Positions 35,297 through 49,020 of a DNA stretch of 64,000 bases are shown piece by piece; positions within the stretch are counted from its first letter, which is position 1, and every line of letters starts with the position of its first letter. Location of the stretch: positions 3,243,058 to 3,307,057 of the forward strand of contig SCHM01000003.1 of assembly GCA_004123355.1 (NCBI GenBank), given 5' to 3'. The notes below the pieces were generated by a model. That model worked only from the letters and a program-made list of their open reading frames with translations. It was not told where the DNA came from and did no database searches. The position numbers and the translations under genes were made by a program. The DNA is from Amphirosellinia nigrospora. Its lineage: Eukaryota > Ascomycota > Sordariomycetes > Xylariales > Xylariaceae.

Positions 35297-36817
35297 ATGA
35301 TGTTCTCACCAGCGGCGCCCGCACTCACCACTGTTCGGGGTTTCGCCCCGACCCCGATCGTGTCTGGCGATGAGGACTCGGATTGTTGCGCAACGCCGCC
35401 TCTGACTGCTAGACGCAGCCGCACCCATCGCCTTGACGATGTGGTGAGCGCCAACTGCAGCCCTATCCTGCGCGGCGTTCATTCGCCTGCTATGAGCGGT
35501 ATTGCCAAACTGCGGACCCAGTTTGAACCACTTAGTCTCAACGGTTCGCCCACTAGCACTATGACCCGAACTCGCAGTAGTAGTCGGCCCCGTTACACGA
35601 GCAGTACTAGCAGCCAGATTTGCCGTAGCGATGACGACGTATCCTCTGAGAATGGCTCGGTGTCCTATGAAGTGAAGCTGGAAACCGACTTTGTAAGCGA
35701 CAGTGCCCCAGAAAAGCCGTTGCAAGGAGCTATTGAGGGTGGACCGGTGCCCCACAAGATGCAAGCCGATGATTTTGAGCCTTTACGTTGTCTCGGCAAA
35801 GGCACATATGGAACTGTCCTCCTCGTCAAGCAGAGGAATACCGGCCGACTGTACGCACAGAAGCAGTTTAAGAAGGCATCTGTCGTCGTTCATAAGAAGC
35901 TGGTGGAGCAAACTAAAACGGAGCGGCAGATCTTAGAATCTATTAGCCGACACCCATTCGTCGTCAACTTATATTACGCTTTTCAGGATCATGAGAAGCT
36001 CTATCTAATCCTGGAGTATGGCCAAGGCGGTGAGCTCTTTACACACTTGAGCACGGAAAAGATGTTTTCGGAATCGACTGCGGCTTTCTACATGGCTGAG
36101 ATGGTCCTTGCCTTGTCCTACCTTCACGAAACCTTGGGTGTTGTCTACAGAGATCTGAAGCCTGAGAACTGCCTTTTAGATGCGCATGGTCATCTACTTC
36201 TCACAGACTTCGGTCTTTCGAAGGTGGCTGTGGGTGACGACGACAGCTGCAAATCCATCCTTGGAACAGTCGAGTATATGGCTCCAGAAATTATACTTGG
36301 GAACAAATACGGGAAGGCGGTAGATTGGTGGTCCTTTGGAGCGTTGGGCTACGACCTTATGACGGGAAACCCGCCATTCCGAGGTGCCAACAATGCCAAA
36401 ATCCAGCACAACATAGTCAAGCAGAAGGTAGTCATGCCCTATTTCCTGAGTCTTGATGCTAAGGACCTTCTCGCGCGACTACTGAGGAAGGATCCCGCCA
36501 AACGATTGGGCTCACGCATGCCCAAAGATCTCCAAACCATCAAGAACCATAGATTCTTCCGTAAGATCGACTGGAAGAAACTTGCAAACAAGGAGATGGA
36601 CCCGCCCATCCAGCCCATGATTACGGACCCGGAGCTTGCCGAGAACTTCGCTCCCGAATTCACAGATCTTTCCCTCAGCCCTCTCACTACTACTAAGGAC
36701 CTATGGAGTAGCGTGTCACCTAGGGGGAGCTTTAAGGAAGACCCTTTTGGTGGTTTCAGCTTCGTTGCGCCTAGCAGTCTGTTTGAGAGCTACGGATTCA
36801 TGGTAGCGGGAGTATAA
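35297..36817 (+). CDS. psk1: S6K/Psk1-like AGC serine/threonine kinase
   Basis: This is an AGC kinase of the p70-S6K/RSK group, similar to fission yeast Psk1, which acts below TORC1 and PDK1. It is a single intact exon of 506 residues. A Ser-rich N-terminal tail (1-145) precedes the kinase domain. The glycine loop is LGKGTYGTV (about 156-164), the ATP Lys is K179 in YAQKQF, the catalytic loop is YRDLKPEN (D286), DFG is at 304-306 and APE at 329-331. The activation-loop site is Ser320 in CKSILGTVEYMAPE, where most relatives have Thr. An AGC tail follows with FAPEFTDLS, a candidate turn motif around SVSPRG (474-475) and a hydrophobic motif FGGFSF (484-489, Ser488), the TORC1-type site. There is no frame break. 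A second ATG directly follows the first. Assignment to Psk1 and not another S6K paralogue is from overall pattern. Confidence 0.9.
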   Translation: MMFSPAAPALTTVRGFAPTPIVSGDEDSDCCATPPLTARRSRTHRLDDVVSANCSPILRGVHSPAMSGIAKLRTQFEPLSLNGSPTSTMTRTRSSSRPRYTSSTSSQICRSDDDVSSENGSVSYEVKLETDFVSDSAPEKPLQGAIEGGPVPHKMQADDFEPLRCLGKGTYGTVLLVKQRNTGRLYAQKQFKKASVVVHKKLVEQTKTERQILESISRHPFVVNLYYAFQDHEKLYLILEYGQGGELFTHLSTEKMFSESTAAFYMAEMVLALSYLHETLGVVYRDLKPENCLLDAHGHLLLTDFGLSKVAVGDDDSCKSILGTVEYMAPEIILGNKYGKAVDWWSFGALGYDLMTGNPPFRGANNAKIQHNIVKQKVVMPYFLSLDAKDLLARLLRKDPAKRLGSRMPKDLQTIKNHRFFRKIDWKKLANKEMDPPIQPMITDPELAENFAPEFTDLSLSPLTTTKDLWSSVSPRGSFKEDPFGGFSFVAPSSLFESYGFMVAGV

Positions 36818-39800
36818 ATGTTTCTGCATAGCCGGGACATGTGCGGAGCACTTTCTTCGAGTCTTGCTTGATAAACAATTGCTGAACCGTTATTGGTCGC
36901 ATGACACGGTGCGCATAGCCATGGGAATGAGGGTCGCTGGCGAGGTCTAATTAGAAGCTGTATTGGCGTGACGGCTTTATATTCATTTCAGCTTTAGAAC
37001 TTCAACGCGATTGTCAGCATCCGTAGCCAAAAGTAAGTTGTTGGAATTTCGCCTAAAAACCGACTTCTCGACGTCTTGTACCTTTCTCTGTTGTGTAGGT
37101 GTTCCGGAGACGGGTTTACGGATGGGTTTGGCCAAGTTGGTTACATTCAGTAGATCTGGAGGTACTATAAGACACCACTACTACACGAACATTAATCGAG
37201 GTTGTGTTTCCGTGCTTGTTGTTCTAATTGTTATGCACGTTAACGTTAGAGTAATGCTCATTCGAAAGCTGTCTGGAAACTCCAATAAAGTAATGTATTG
37301 TATGTACCGACCCGCATAAGCTTGCTTAGAATTTGTATTCATATCCCGTCCGCCTAGATGGAGATCTGCGGTGAGTATTACCATGTATTTATGGCCAAGA
37401 CGACATCCTTTTTTCCGCGCTGGATAGGATGATGGTATTTGTATTTGGGTGCTGACTAGGCCATTGCCAAGAAGCACGCGATTTCAGCACCTGCATGAAT
37501 TTTAATAAAACAAAACCTGATGTCTTAGACATAAGAGAATATAAAATATAAAAGTTGGGGAGTTAGATTGAGAGTCGTGCATGCATAGGAGCGGTGGAAT
37601 TGGCAGTTAGGGTAATCAGGTAGGCGCCGGGAACATAATTATCCGTCCAGCTTGACTGGATATGGCATGTGTGAACATTCACGCTGCCTGATCGAGGATG
37701 AATGGAACTTGCCGTAGGATTGCCGGATTAACAAGCCCAGGCGAGTCCAGCCTTTTCAGGCTCGTGTTTCTTCTACACTAAAACTTCATTGTGGCTCATC
37801 CCATCTACTATAACACTAACATAACCTCAAACGGTAAATGAGACGGTGTTTGGCACTCAGATCGGCTGAGCAATGCGGAGATAAGATGAACCTATCGTAC
37901 TAACCTAGATATAGTGTTCCGCTAATACCGAACTTCATAGGGAAGTTGGATTAGTTATTACGGTACACTAAACAAACGATGAAGCATGATGCTGGTGATG
38001 ATGACGAGACATTTCTCGTGTTCGCCAAGAACCATTACACTAGTTCATTTGACGTCTTCGCCGACCGTGCACAGCCCTCTGGTTGGACGTAGGCAGCTAT
38101 TCATGATGCAGGCAGTATCATGAAGTTGGGGTATTTCCGGCTCCCGTGCTCGTTAAGCTTTTTCGCGTAGATTTAGTTGCTTTTAGTACAACACTTGCAT
38201 CGCTGCTAAGCACGTCGTGCCGGAGTTCAGTTGCTAATTCATATCGTAAAGGTATCACATGGTCGAGTCTCGATAGAGCCTTAGCTGATGTCTCTCAAGG
38301 TTGATGTATCCAATGTGCTACAAGACATACTATATTGTTTTCTTTGCCCGAGCACGTACTTTAGGAGTAGATGACAATCACAAGGAAAGTCCACCAACGT
38401 CATCGATACCGGCATCGGGTTTGTTTGTGACTGTATATTCGATACAAGAGGCCCATGCCATGGGCACGGAACTCCCCACGTGCGCCCGGCTTATAGTTCG
38501 GTATTCAGAGGGGTATTCTGGTGGCATTTACTATTGTCATATGGATCATTTGCAAGCTGCGCCCCAATGCGACTAATCGCCCGGCCAATGACGCTCTTAC
38601 ACGGCGTGCGGCATGAGTCGCCGAAACATCGTCGTCTCAGATAAGCTATAGTGGCTATTCGGAATACAACAAGCTCTACACTATACTACAGGTTACGGAA
38701 CGCCATGAGAGGAAAGTGTATTCCAAAATATTTCACTAGACTAGAAATTGCTAATGTACTGTAGGGGATTACAGTAGGCAGTGCAAAAGGGGGTCCCAAA
38801 AGACTACCTATGCCAAGTACGTCTAAGAGGCTATCGGTAATTCATTTTCCATATCCAGTAACTCATAGACTGTTGCTGACGTTAGGCAAACTTCTGATTG
38901 GCTGGACGTGAAAATAGGTCTCTCAATTGGCTGCGGCCCCCCGGCAGAAGTAGTTGCCGGAACGGGATTTCCAGCTGCATCTTCTCAAAGGGTAGGGCTA
39001 GACAAATTAATTATACACTATACCGGTACCGAGCGAACATGGGTGTGGATATACCTTACGCTAGGTATATTCCGCCTTGGGTCTGCTTGGGCACGTAGGC
39101 CAGCAGATAATCATGATGGCTTGACTCTCACTTTTTCTTTCCTTCGGCCCATGCAGATATGCTGACACAGGTCCAGCATACACGTACATCCAGTAGGATA
39201 TCACCCAGAGCACAGCATAAGATAAATTGACGAATAGAATCTCGCATTGACGTGACGTATTCGTAGCCAAGCCCGCATGTTTCAGAATATCATAACATCA
39301 TCACACATCTCCCGCTACAGATATGAAGGATAACTTTGGGTGTAGATACCGTAGGACCTGATCCGAATCCACCTATCCTGGTTACTGGGTAAGATCGACA
39401 AAGGGGACCTTAGCATTGATACCCTGGCCAGTCTCACGGCTCATCCTGCTGCTTTCGAGCCTTACGTGCTGATCCCCCAACGCTTGGCCAGTGACAGATA
39501 AATCCAAATGAAAACGCAAATGGAGGGGACCGTTATATTTAGTTTGCACTAATGGATAATGGGGAGGTACATTTTCCTGTGGCATGTACAAGGTTTCGGT
39601 GCTTATTTAAGTAGAGCAGAGAAACCCCGGTCTGTCGCCGGAATGTAAGATTTCGCATATCTAGTTAAAGCCAGCCCTACGTCCCCTTTGGAAGTCAGAA
39701 GGAAAGACGTACGACTCCCGTCACCTCCGGCCGACGATATACTACCCATTGTACGCCACCGGTGTCGCGCATTGAGGGCTATATCTCACCAGAAGTTGCA

Positions 39801-40106
39801 GCAATACGCAACCGCCGCCTGTCAACTGCGGCTGAGCTCACGGCACAACCTACTTTGTGCAGGAAACCTTGCTTGGCGCCGCTAGCTAAAAGCTAAAAGC
39901 AAATAAGGTAGGGACACTACGCACCTATATAATATTTTAGGTGTTCTTGTCCTCCCCAGAGTCTGGGCTGTCTTGGAATCCCCGTCTCACTTGGGTCCAG
40001 GCCAACACATCCTCAACATATCACGATTTCAAGTTTCTCTCGGGCTTCTTGTCGGAAGAAGAGTCACAGTGGGAAACAAGAGACAACAACAATAACTCAT
40101 TCGACG
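36818..40106. other. Intergenic region, no supported gene
   Basis: This is about 3.3 kb between two plus-strand genes. The frames are short (up to about 100 codons) and without motifs; there is no transposon signature. The right end (about 39900-40106) is probably the promoter and leader of the DOMON-b561 gene. Confidence 0.45.
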
Positions 40107-41709
<1,603 letters not shown>

Positions 41710-42547
41710 ACCTGCCTGAGAGGGGGGGAGAACAACAATGCTAATGAGGATAGACGGCAAAAGGGGGGGTTGGTAAATGGAAACGCGAAGAGAAAAACGA
41801 AAACAAAACATTTATATACACATGTCCCCTTCCAAACCTGGGATTGGCGTAGGCTCGATGCGGAAACAGTTGTATACGACGAGCTGTTGGCGATACCCTC
41901 TTTTTTGTTTTATTATTGCTTAGACATGGTGGTTGCGTAAGCATGGGTGTGACACAGTTTCCTAGTTTGGGGTGCCATGAGGCATTACATACTGATTATT
42001 AATAAGGCGCATTCACTATTTGAAAACGTTTCCAGAATTGCTATTCCTCCTAGTAAAACGAGATGCCAGAAAACTGTGACAGATGGCAATATTTTCAATG
42101 ACACACTAAATTAATACGCCAGTCTTTCGAGGGGAAGAGAACTTGCATGTTAAAGACATTCTAACAATGGGAATTGGTTGAAAATTAAATGCTAGGACAA
42201 AGAAACAATGATCATACCTAAAATGCTGACACTGAGGATAAGAAATGGTCATGGTAGGTATTATTGATTGAGGAGTACAATTTGTACCTTTCAATTTTGC
42301 CTATCTGAGATATGTACGTAGGTACGTACCTACGCTAGACTGTGGATGCACCTTGTTGGGTCAACGCTGGAACCTGGAATCTGGAATCTGCAACTTCGCG
42401 CTTATCGATACAGAGCTTTTCGAAGCTTCAACTTCCGAGATCATAACAACAGCCTATGTACAAGGCTACCTCCTCGCGAGTTTAACACGTCGACACAGAA
42501 GTATCAGTCAACAGCCACAAAAGTATCTTGTGACGCCATCGCCCACC
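41710..42547. other. Intergenic region, prp4 promoter side
   Basis: No gene is supported. A GTACGTAGGTACGTACC element lies at 42314-42330. TA-rich DNA lies at 41990-42110. Confidence 0.5.
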
Positions 42548-44176
42548 ATGATGCACCCGGCGCGTCAGGCGTATGTCGAGGAGGTTGAAGAGGTATGCCC
42601 AGTCCCGCGCCACGGCCCTTCGAAGACATAGAACACATAGCTGACTGGCAGCTCTGATACGCAGGACCACGGCATGAGCCTCGATGAAATCCCTACGGAC
42701 TACGATTATGACATGCCTGCGGTGTCAGGCGGCATTGCGCCCGAAAAGGCCTCCGCTATCCTCTCCCAGTTCGAGCGCAAGAGGATGGCAGCAAACATTG
42801 CCGTGCCTACAGATGATGGCCGGGTCCGCGCAAGGCTCCGAGAGCTCGGCGAACCCATCACCCTTTTTGGCGAAGGGCCCGCAGACCGCCGTGATCGATT
42901 AAGAGGGCTGTTATTGAACCTACAGACGGAACAGGGCGCGGCCGAGGCGGCAGACGTTACGATGGAAGACGCGCTGGAGGACGACCAAGCGGATCAGGAA
43001 GAGGAGTTCTACACGAATGGCACCCCGGAACTTCTCAACGCGCGGCAAGATATCGCACGGTACTCGCTACCAAGAGCAAAACGGAGGATAGCATTCGAGA
43101 AACAAGAGGCGTCCATACCATTACGAACACACGTCAAGTTCCGCAAGCAGGTCAAGGAACAACTACAAGGCTTCGAACTTCAAGGCAGTCAGACGGCGGG
43201 TGACAGAAATGTGAGTATGACAAGGATATCGCCGAATGGCGAAATGGTGGCCGCAGGAAACTGGGGTGGTTCGATCAAGCTTATCGAGATCCCCTCGCTC
43301 AAGGAGAAGATAACATTGCGAGGCCACATCAACCGGGTGGGCGGCATATCATGGTTCCCCGGTGCCACTCTTCCAGAGTGCAATGTGTCCCCGAACACGG
43401 TGAATATAGCTTCGGGCGGTGCAGAAGGGCATGTCAACCTGTGGTCCTTATCCCAAGACACCCCGCTTTCAACATTGGAGGGCCACGGTCAGCGTGTGGT
43501 CAGGGTTGAATTCCACCCATCTGGGCGATACCTTGCTACAGCCTCTGATGACACTACATGGAGGCTATGGGATGTCGAGAAAACCACGGAATTGCTTCTT
43601 CAAGAGGGGCATTCCGGGGTGTTCGCTGTCAGCTACAATACGGATGGCTCACTGCTCGCTAGCGGGGGCATGGATAGCATTGGTAGGATATGGGATTTGA
43701 GATCCGGAAGAACAGTGATGATTCTTGATGGCATCTTGACGGCCACATAAAGCCCATCCACGGAATCGACTGGAGTTCTGATGGCCATCGGGTATTGACA
43801 GGGTCAGCGGATGGCTGGATCAAGTGTTGGATGTCAGAAAATGCAAAGGACGGGCGGCATCGGCGCGCACAGCAGCGCGGTTTCCGATCTCAGGTGGTTC
43901 AAGGGATTAGATGATCCCTTGTTAGGGACACCGCCCGGTGGCGACGAAAAAGGGAACCAACTGCCCAAGAAATCTAGCACCTTCTTCGTCTCGAGTGGGT
44001 TCGATCGCAAAGTCAATATCTTCTCCGCCGATGACTGGTCGTTGGTACAGACGCTGGAGGGTCATACCGGCCCGGTCACCTCGGTGGATATCAGCAGGGA
44101 TGGCAAATGGATCGTGAGTGGAGGACATGACAGAAGAGTAAATCTATGGGGTAGAAACGATGGAGAGGGTGTTTGA
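42548..44176 (+). CDS. prp4: U4/U6 snRNP protein Prp4 (WD40)
   Basis: This is a spliceosomal U4/U6 di-snRNP component (yeast PRP4, human PRPF4) that binds Prp3 and snRNA; about 519 residues. The start ATG at 42548 (caccATGatg) gives a 15-codon first exon, then intron 42593-42664. The N-terminal Prp4 (SFM) motif reads RARLRELGEPITLFGEGPAD, followed by an acidic stretch and a WD40 propeller: GNWGGSIKLIE, LRGHINRVGGISWFP, LEGHGQRVVRVEFHP with ASDDTTWRLWD, EGHSGVFAVSYNTDGSLLAS, then VLTGSADGWIKCW, SGFDRKVNIFS and LEGHTGPVTSVDI ending GHDRRVNLWG. In the fifth blade the frame breaks three times in about 125 bases (near 43729, 43830 and 43851); inserting one G at each restores HIKPIHGIDWSSDGH and the remaining repeats. 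The gene is essential in yeasts, so real decay is unlikely. Confidence 0.92.
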
Positions 44177-45309
44177 TTATTATTATTGTAACTTTAGACT
44201 GTAAATACAACTGATACCCCACGAAGAGAGTCAAGCCAACGCACCTATCAGTTGCTGGACAGTGCCTGCTCGGAGGGTGTTGTCTGTTAGTCTCACCGTC
44301 TACATATCTACTGAACTGCTGAACGACCTTGCTCTATTTTTCTAGTGATGATACATGGTATGTCATATGGGGGGTATTCATAAAGACCAGAACATAAGAC
44401 CCTCTCGATTAATAGGTTTGTGAGAAAAGGGTGCCTCTTCCTTACCTAACCTAATGTTGGGTGGAGACCTCCCTGCAGACAGTACAGTAGTGCAGGTAGT
44501 GTACAGCGGGTGAGGTGGTGCTGGAACTAGATCCACACTGAGTAGTGCGAATAGCCAATGAGATCACCGACGGAGACCAAAGAACCGGGAGGCATGCTGT
44601 AGTGTACGATTGCGGCTTCTCAACCCCCAGAATCGGGAACACGATTTGACCAGCCTAAGTAGGGTAGGCAAGGTATCCCACCTTTGTTCGATGCTGCACC
44701 GACCTGCAGACAGGTACCTCTAAAAGCACCCACTTCTTAGCCTCTCCGCCATGATCGATTGATTACCGATACATATCTACGTGCGGACTGGGTCTCGGAC
44801 GCGGGCCTTACAGTATAAACCTTGAAACCTTTGCGCTCCACTCTGGCGAGCTCTAGCTCTTAGCCCTTGCTTTTAGCTCTTAGCTCCCTAGGTAGGAGTA
44901 CGTAGCTCTTTAGCTCTTACCAGGTAGCTCAGAGCACTGGCCGCGTAGGCAGTCGACTGTCTCGCGCCTGCCCGACCAAACTCCCCCATATCCACTTGGC
45001 CTCGGTCGGCCAGCGCGATGGCGAGTATTGATCGATATCGACCACTGCCTCGCGACGGTTATCAGCCGCCTGTCATACCCACCGGTGTCTCTACTACCTA
45101 CAACTACCACTACTACCGCCACTACTGCCGTCAACAACCGCCTCGAGCATACTACTACTGCGTCCAAGTCCCCCACGCGACGGCGCGACGTCCCGCCTCC
45201 TGTCCCCTCTCCTCCCACGCATTCATCCCGCACCTCGCCTCCCAGACCCCACTCGCGACGAAGCGATCCGTCGCCGTCTTCTTCGCCGCTACGCAACGCG
45301 CCTCTCGCC
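44177..45309. other. Intergenic region with TAGCTCTTAGC repeats; cyclin leader
   Basis: No independent gene is supported. Repeats of TAGCTCTTAGC type lie at 44850-44935. From 45018 to 45309 two overlapping frames (MASIDRYRPLPRDGYQPP and a Thr/Pro-rich frame) may be an N-terminal extension of the cyclin, or leader sequence. Confidence 0.45.
44850..44935. repeat. TAGCTCTTAGC short-repeat cluster
   Basis: The words TAGCTCTTAG, TTAGCTCTTAGCTC and TTTAGCTCTTAC occur about six times in 85 bases, with a CCTAGGTAGG motif embedded. It lies 160 bases upstream of the first candidate cyclin start. Confidence 0.7.
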
Positions 45310-46589
45310 ATGGCGAGTCAGTGGTTCTTTACCCAAGAGGAGGTCCTCAGCAGTCCCAGCATCTGGATGGTCTGCCGCCTGCAGAGGAGCGGTTACGGCG
45401 AGCTAAGGGCGTAAACTTCATCTACCAAGCCGGCATTCTCTTGGAACTTCCCCAGATTACACTTTATGTCGCCGGTGTCTTCTTCCACAGATTCTATATG
45501 AGACGTAGTATGGTCGAGGAAAAGCAAGGGATACATCATTATGTAAGTTGTATTTTGAAGCCTCCGATCGCTTGTGCTTTTTAATGCTTTTCCTTGGGTT
45601 ACAGTCCGGATACAACCTGCTGTCAACTTTCATAACCCCTCCAAAGTAGACTTTTGTTTTTCATAGGCATGTCTAATCTCGTTGTCCCGTGTAGAATATA
45701 GCTGCCACCGCTCTTTTTAGCCAACAAGACAGAAGAAAACTGCCGAAAAACGAAAGATATCATCATTGCCGTAGCAAAGGTTGCGCAGAAGAACCCTAAG
45801 CTTATCGTCGACGAACAATCTAAGGAATACTGGCGATGGCGTGATAGCATTCTTATGTATGAGGAGGTCATGCTTGAGTGCCTCACCTTTGATGTTATGT
45901 TGGATAATCCACATTTCAAGCTCTACGAGTTCCTCGGTCAGGTTGGCCTCATACACAATAAAAACCTACGACATGCAGCTTGGGCTTTCTGCAACGATTC
46001 GTGTCTAACCGTCCTGCCCCTGCTGATGGAAGCACGCGACATAGCTATCGCATCTATATTTTTCGCGAGTACGTTTACTGCGGAACGGGTAGAGGACCAG
46101 AACGGAGAACCGTGGTGGCGGGCGTTAGGCGCGAGCGAAGACAACTGCGTTAAAGCAGTTGAGGTACTAAAAGAGTTCTACATTGAGAACCCATTACGCA
46201 AATCGGAGAATCCTTATAGTGGATCACCCAACTTCAACTTGGAGAATACCAGACAGAGAGGTGACGAGCCTAGCTCGAGTTACAACGCATCGCCAACAAC
46301 AGATCAGGATACACAAAGCCCCAAGATCAGAGTAAACGGAGTGGGCGAAGATGCAGCTCAACGCGAGATCGATATGGCCGCAGCGGAGTCGGCATCTCAA
46401 GCGGCCCCAGGCGATTCTGATGCTGTACTGAAAGAAGCGGCCAACAGTTTAACCGTTCACCCAACCACAAACGGAGATGGCATGTCCTCTCCATCTAAAC
46501 GAAAAGGGATGGATTCACTGGCATCTGAAGCCCCAGAGGAAAAGCGGCAACGCCTTAGTTCCGACGACGAGGGTGAGGTCCATGAATAA
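45310..46589 (+). CDS. pch1: Cyclin K/T-like (P-TEFb type) cyclin
   Basis: This is a transcription-elongation cyclin of the Cyclin-T/K class (fission yeast Pch1, budding yeast Bur2), partner of a CDK9-like kinase that phosphorylates the RNA polymerase II tail and Spt5. It is about 376 residues. It starts MASQWFFTQEEVLSSPSI, then ERLRRAKGVNFIYQAGILL and VAGVFFHRFYMRRSMVEEK. Intron 45543-45694 follows, then ANKTEENCRKTKDIIIAVAK, YWRWRDSILMYEEVMLECLT, AAWAFCNDSCLTVLPLLMEA and FFASTFTAERV, which make two cyclin boxes. The C-terminus is disordered, with a KRKGMDS-KRQRLSS basic/acidic end that could act as a nuclear signal. Frame breaks near 45365 (SI[x]DGLPPAEE) and 45714 (LF[L]ANKTEEN) each need one or two bases. 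The start at 45310 has context gccATGg; an upstream start at 45018 is possible. Ctk2 is the less likely alternative. Confidence 0.85.
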
Positions 46590-47587
46590 TTTGAGGGTGA
46601 CAAACATTCAAGCAGCATTAGGGAGAAATCCTGACTTTACCAAGCTATCCTTGAATGGTTAGCATATAACATAAGATGGACTACATATTACACGACACGA
46701 CGACTGTCGTTCTGGATGGAGTTGGGGCGGACGGGAGTACGTTGCCTCAACACCCAGCGCCCATTTTCACGACTCGGCATAACTCTTAATTCATAGGTCG
46801 TCGGAGATACCACGACCTTGTCACTGTATTATCATGATGAGGGATTGATGGCAGGGTAGTGCATGGATCACACTGCTGACCAAGGTGACATTTGGTGCCA
46901 CGATGGAGCAGACGAATTGAAGAAAGTTGGATGTGGTCATAAGCCTCTGGTTTTGCGGCAGTCCGGATAGGCGGCGTTGGTCACTGGTGACTAAGGAGGT
47001 TGATTTATATTTGCGGTTGAAAGCTTATTGGTAATACCAGCATTCCTCATAAACTTGTACAGTATGAGAGGCATCGAAGCTCTGCTTCCCAATTGCAGAT
47101 GACGTTGCCCATACATGGGGCGGGGGAAAGATCACATTTAGTGGAAAGGCATAGCTAGACATAAATAAAACACATGAGATAAATTGAATGTTCGGCTATC
47201 TATTCCACCCAACTACACCAGAAGCATACAACATGACCGTCGTGCAATCAGGTTGTCTCCTCGCCACTCAAGCCGATAGGTCTGTATGTTGTATGTAGGT
47301 TGTATGTATGTGCCCAGTTCTTCTGCATTTCCTGGCCCAGGGCCAATCAGAGGCACGTGAGAGTTAACGGCCTACCCGCAGCGCAGCAGACCCCACAGGT
47401 CATGGGCAATGGACGAGTGGGCGTGGTCCAAGCTCTCCTGCGGTGGCGGATTTGATTGGACTCAGCTAAACTCCGCGGGCGTCCGACTCGACTGAGACGA
47501 AAAATCAACGCAAACCTTCCACCACCGACTTCGTCATCACTATTCCCACCCATCCCCCAATTGGGTCATCTTCATCCAGCCGACAAA
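46590..47587. other. Intergenic region, no supported gene
   Basis: This is the 3' flank of the cyclin gene and the atp14 promoter. A TGTATGTTG microrepeat lies near 47284-47310. No gene is seen. Confidence 0.5.
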
Positions 47588-48324
47588 ATGTTGACACCAT
47601 TGAGAGCCTCAGTAAGTCTATCCTAGGTGATATGGGAATGGAGGGGTGCTGGCGAGGCCCACGAGCACCACGACGCTAGATGCTAGATATGGATTACCCT
47701 GACCTCTTCACAGGCTGCTCGATCGGCCCTTTCGGCTGTGACCCGTGTAGCAAGGGTCAACGCTACCCGAGGATTCATTGCCCCGACCGTTTCGCGACGA
47801 GGTGAGCTCCGACATCTTTTTTCACATACGATACCCTTGTGGTCTTACGGACACTTCACCGGCCGTCCACACGCAGATAGCATGATAGGTGGCAGCAAGA
47901 GAGGGGCATCTCGAAGAAAAGGTCTGGCTAGTGGCTGTACTGCGTCACCTATCATGCACCCGACGCCGGCCACTGCCATGCTCAAAGTTCTCTGCTGCTA
48001 TCAACCATCGGAACCATCAAGCAAGCTAACGCATGCATTTCCCCGCCAGCCGACTTCGTCCAGGAACTTTACTTAAAGGAACTCAAGGCCTACAAGCCCG
48101 CCCCGGTCAAGGACTCGGACAGTGTCGGCCAGGTCCAGGTATTCAGCGCGCCCAAAGCCCCCAAGTCCCCCGAAGAGGCCGACCTCGCCTCCAGCTTGAA
48201 AGAATACGAGAACATGGCCGTCGAAGTCGAGGGCAACGAGGGCGCCACCTCCTCATCGACACCTGCCGTCGTCGAGGACTGGCTAGTTGAGGAGGAGGAA
48301 GAGGAGGACGGTGCTCATCACTAA
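47588..48324 (+). CDS. atp14: Mitochondrial ATP synthase subunit h
   Basis: This is the peripheral-stalk subunit h (Atp14) of mitochondrial F1Fo ATP synthase, 128 residues. Three exons (47588-47611, 47714-47801, 48050-48324) with introns of 102 and 248 bases join in phase without any frame break. The N-terminus MLTPLRASAARSALSAVTR is an amphipathic mitochondrial presequence. The mature part reads ADFVQELYLKELKAYKPAPV, then VGQVQVFSAPKAPKSPEEAD and LASSLKEYENMAVEVEG, a typical Atp14 core, and ends in an acidic tail LVEEEEEEDGAHH. The tail has more Glu than I remember from yeast. Confidence 0.92.
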
Positions 48325-49020
48325 AAGTACGGATTTGACAATGGTGGATGATGAGATGGAAGTTGGGTGAGGGAAACAATGGGTGCGTGGACGTCCACTA
48401 CGCTACTGCTAGGCGACGGGTGAATATCGATCGGCAGGGCACCCAAGCTGGCCGTGTGCGGGTGGAGTAATATCCGTGTATATTTACGCCTTATGATATC
48501 TGCTGGTATCGAGACAACAAAAGATGCTTGATTCTACCTTATATTGGTCCATGTGTCTATCCCTGAGTGAGTCTGAAGAGCGATTGTTGGGGTAACAGTT
48601 GGAACATCACCACACCTACCAGGTGCGTCAGTGGAAGGTGCCATACGATCGCATTCATGATTGCCCTCGATGGCAACTGCATGGCAACCTCTCAATCACT
48701 TGTACAACATCAACCTAGGCACCCATTGCTAACAGAACAGTACGTAAAAAGGCTAAGCTATCACAGCCGCGCAATGACTAAAATTCTGGTTGCTCTGCCC
48801 AACTGATGTTACTGGGTACGACAAGTCGGTTTACCTCGTTACCTCCCAACCTTCCTTGCGCATTATTTAATTCCCTGCCAGTCATTGTTCATCATCTCAT
48901 CGTCTCATCATCTGGACATTTTCCTTCTACAGGTAAGAATAGCAAATGAACTGGTGTTCCCTAACCCATAGTTCTACATACAGATCGTCTGTTATAGTTC
49001 CGTGCCTTGTCAAACAACAC
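48325..49020. other. Intergenic region, no supported gene
   Basis: This is the atp14 3' flank and the promoter of the second F-box gene. It contains CATCTCATCGTCTCATCATC repeats at about 48893-48912 in the leader. No coding frame of interest is seen. Confidence 0.5.
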
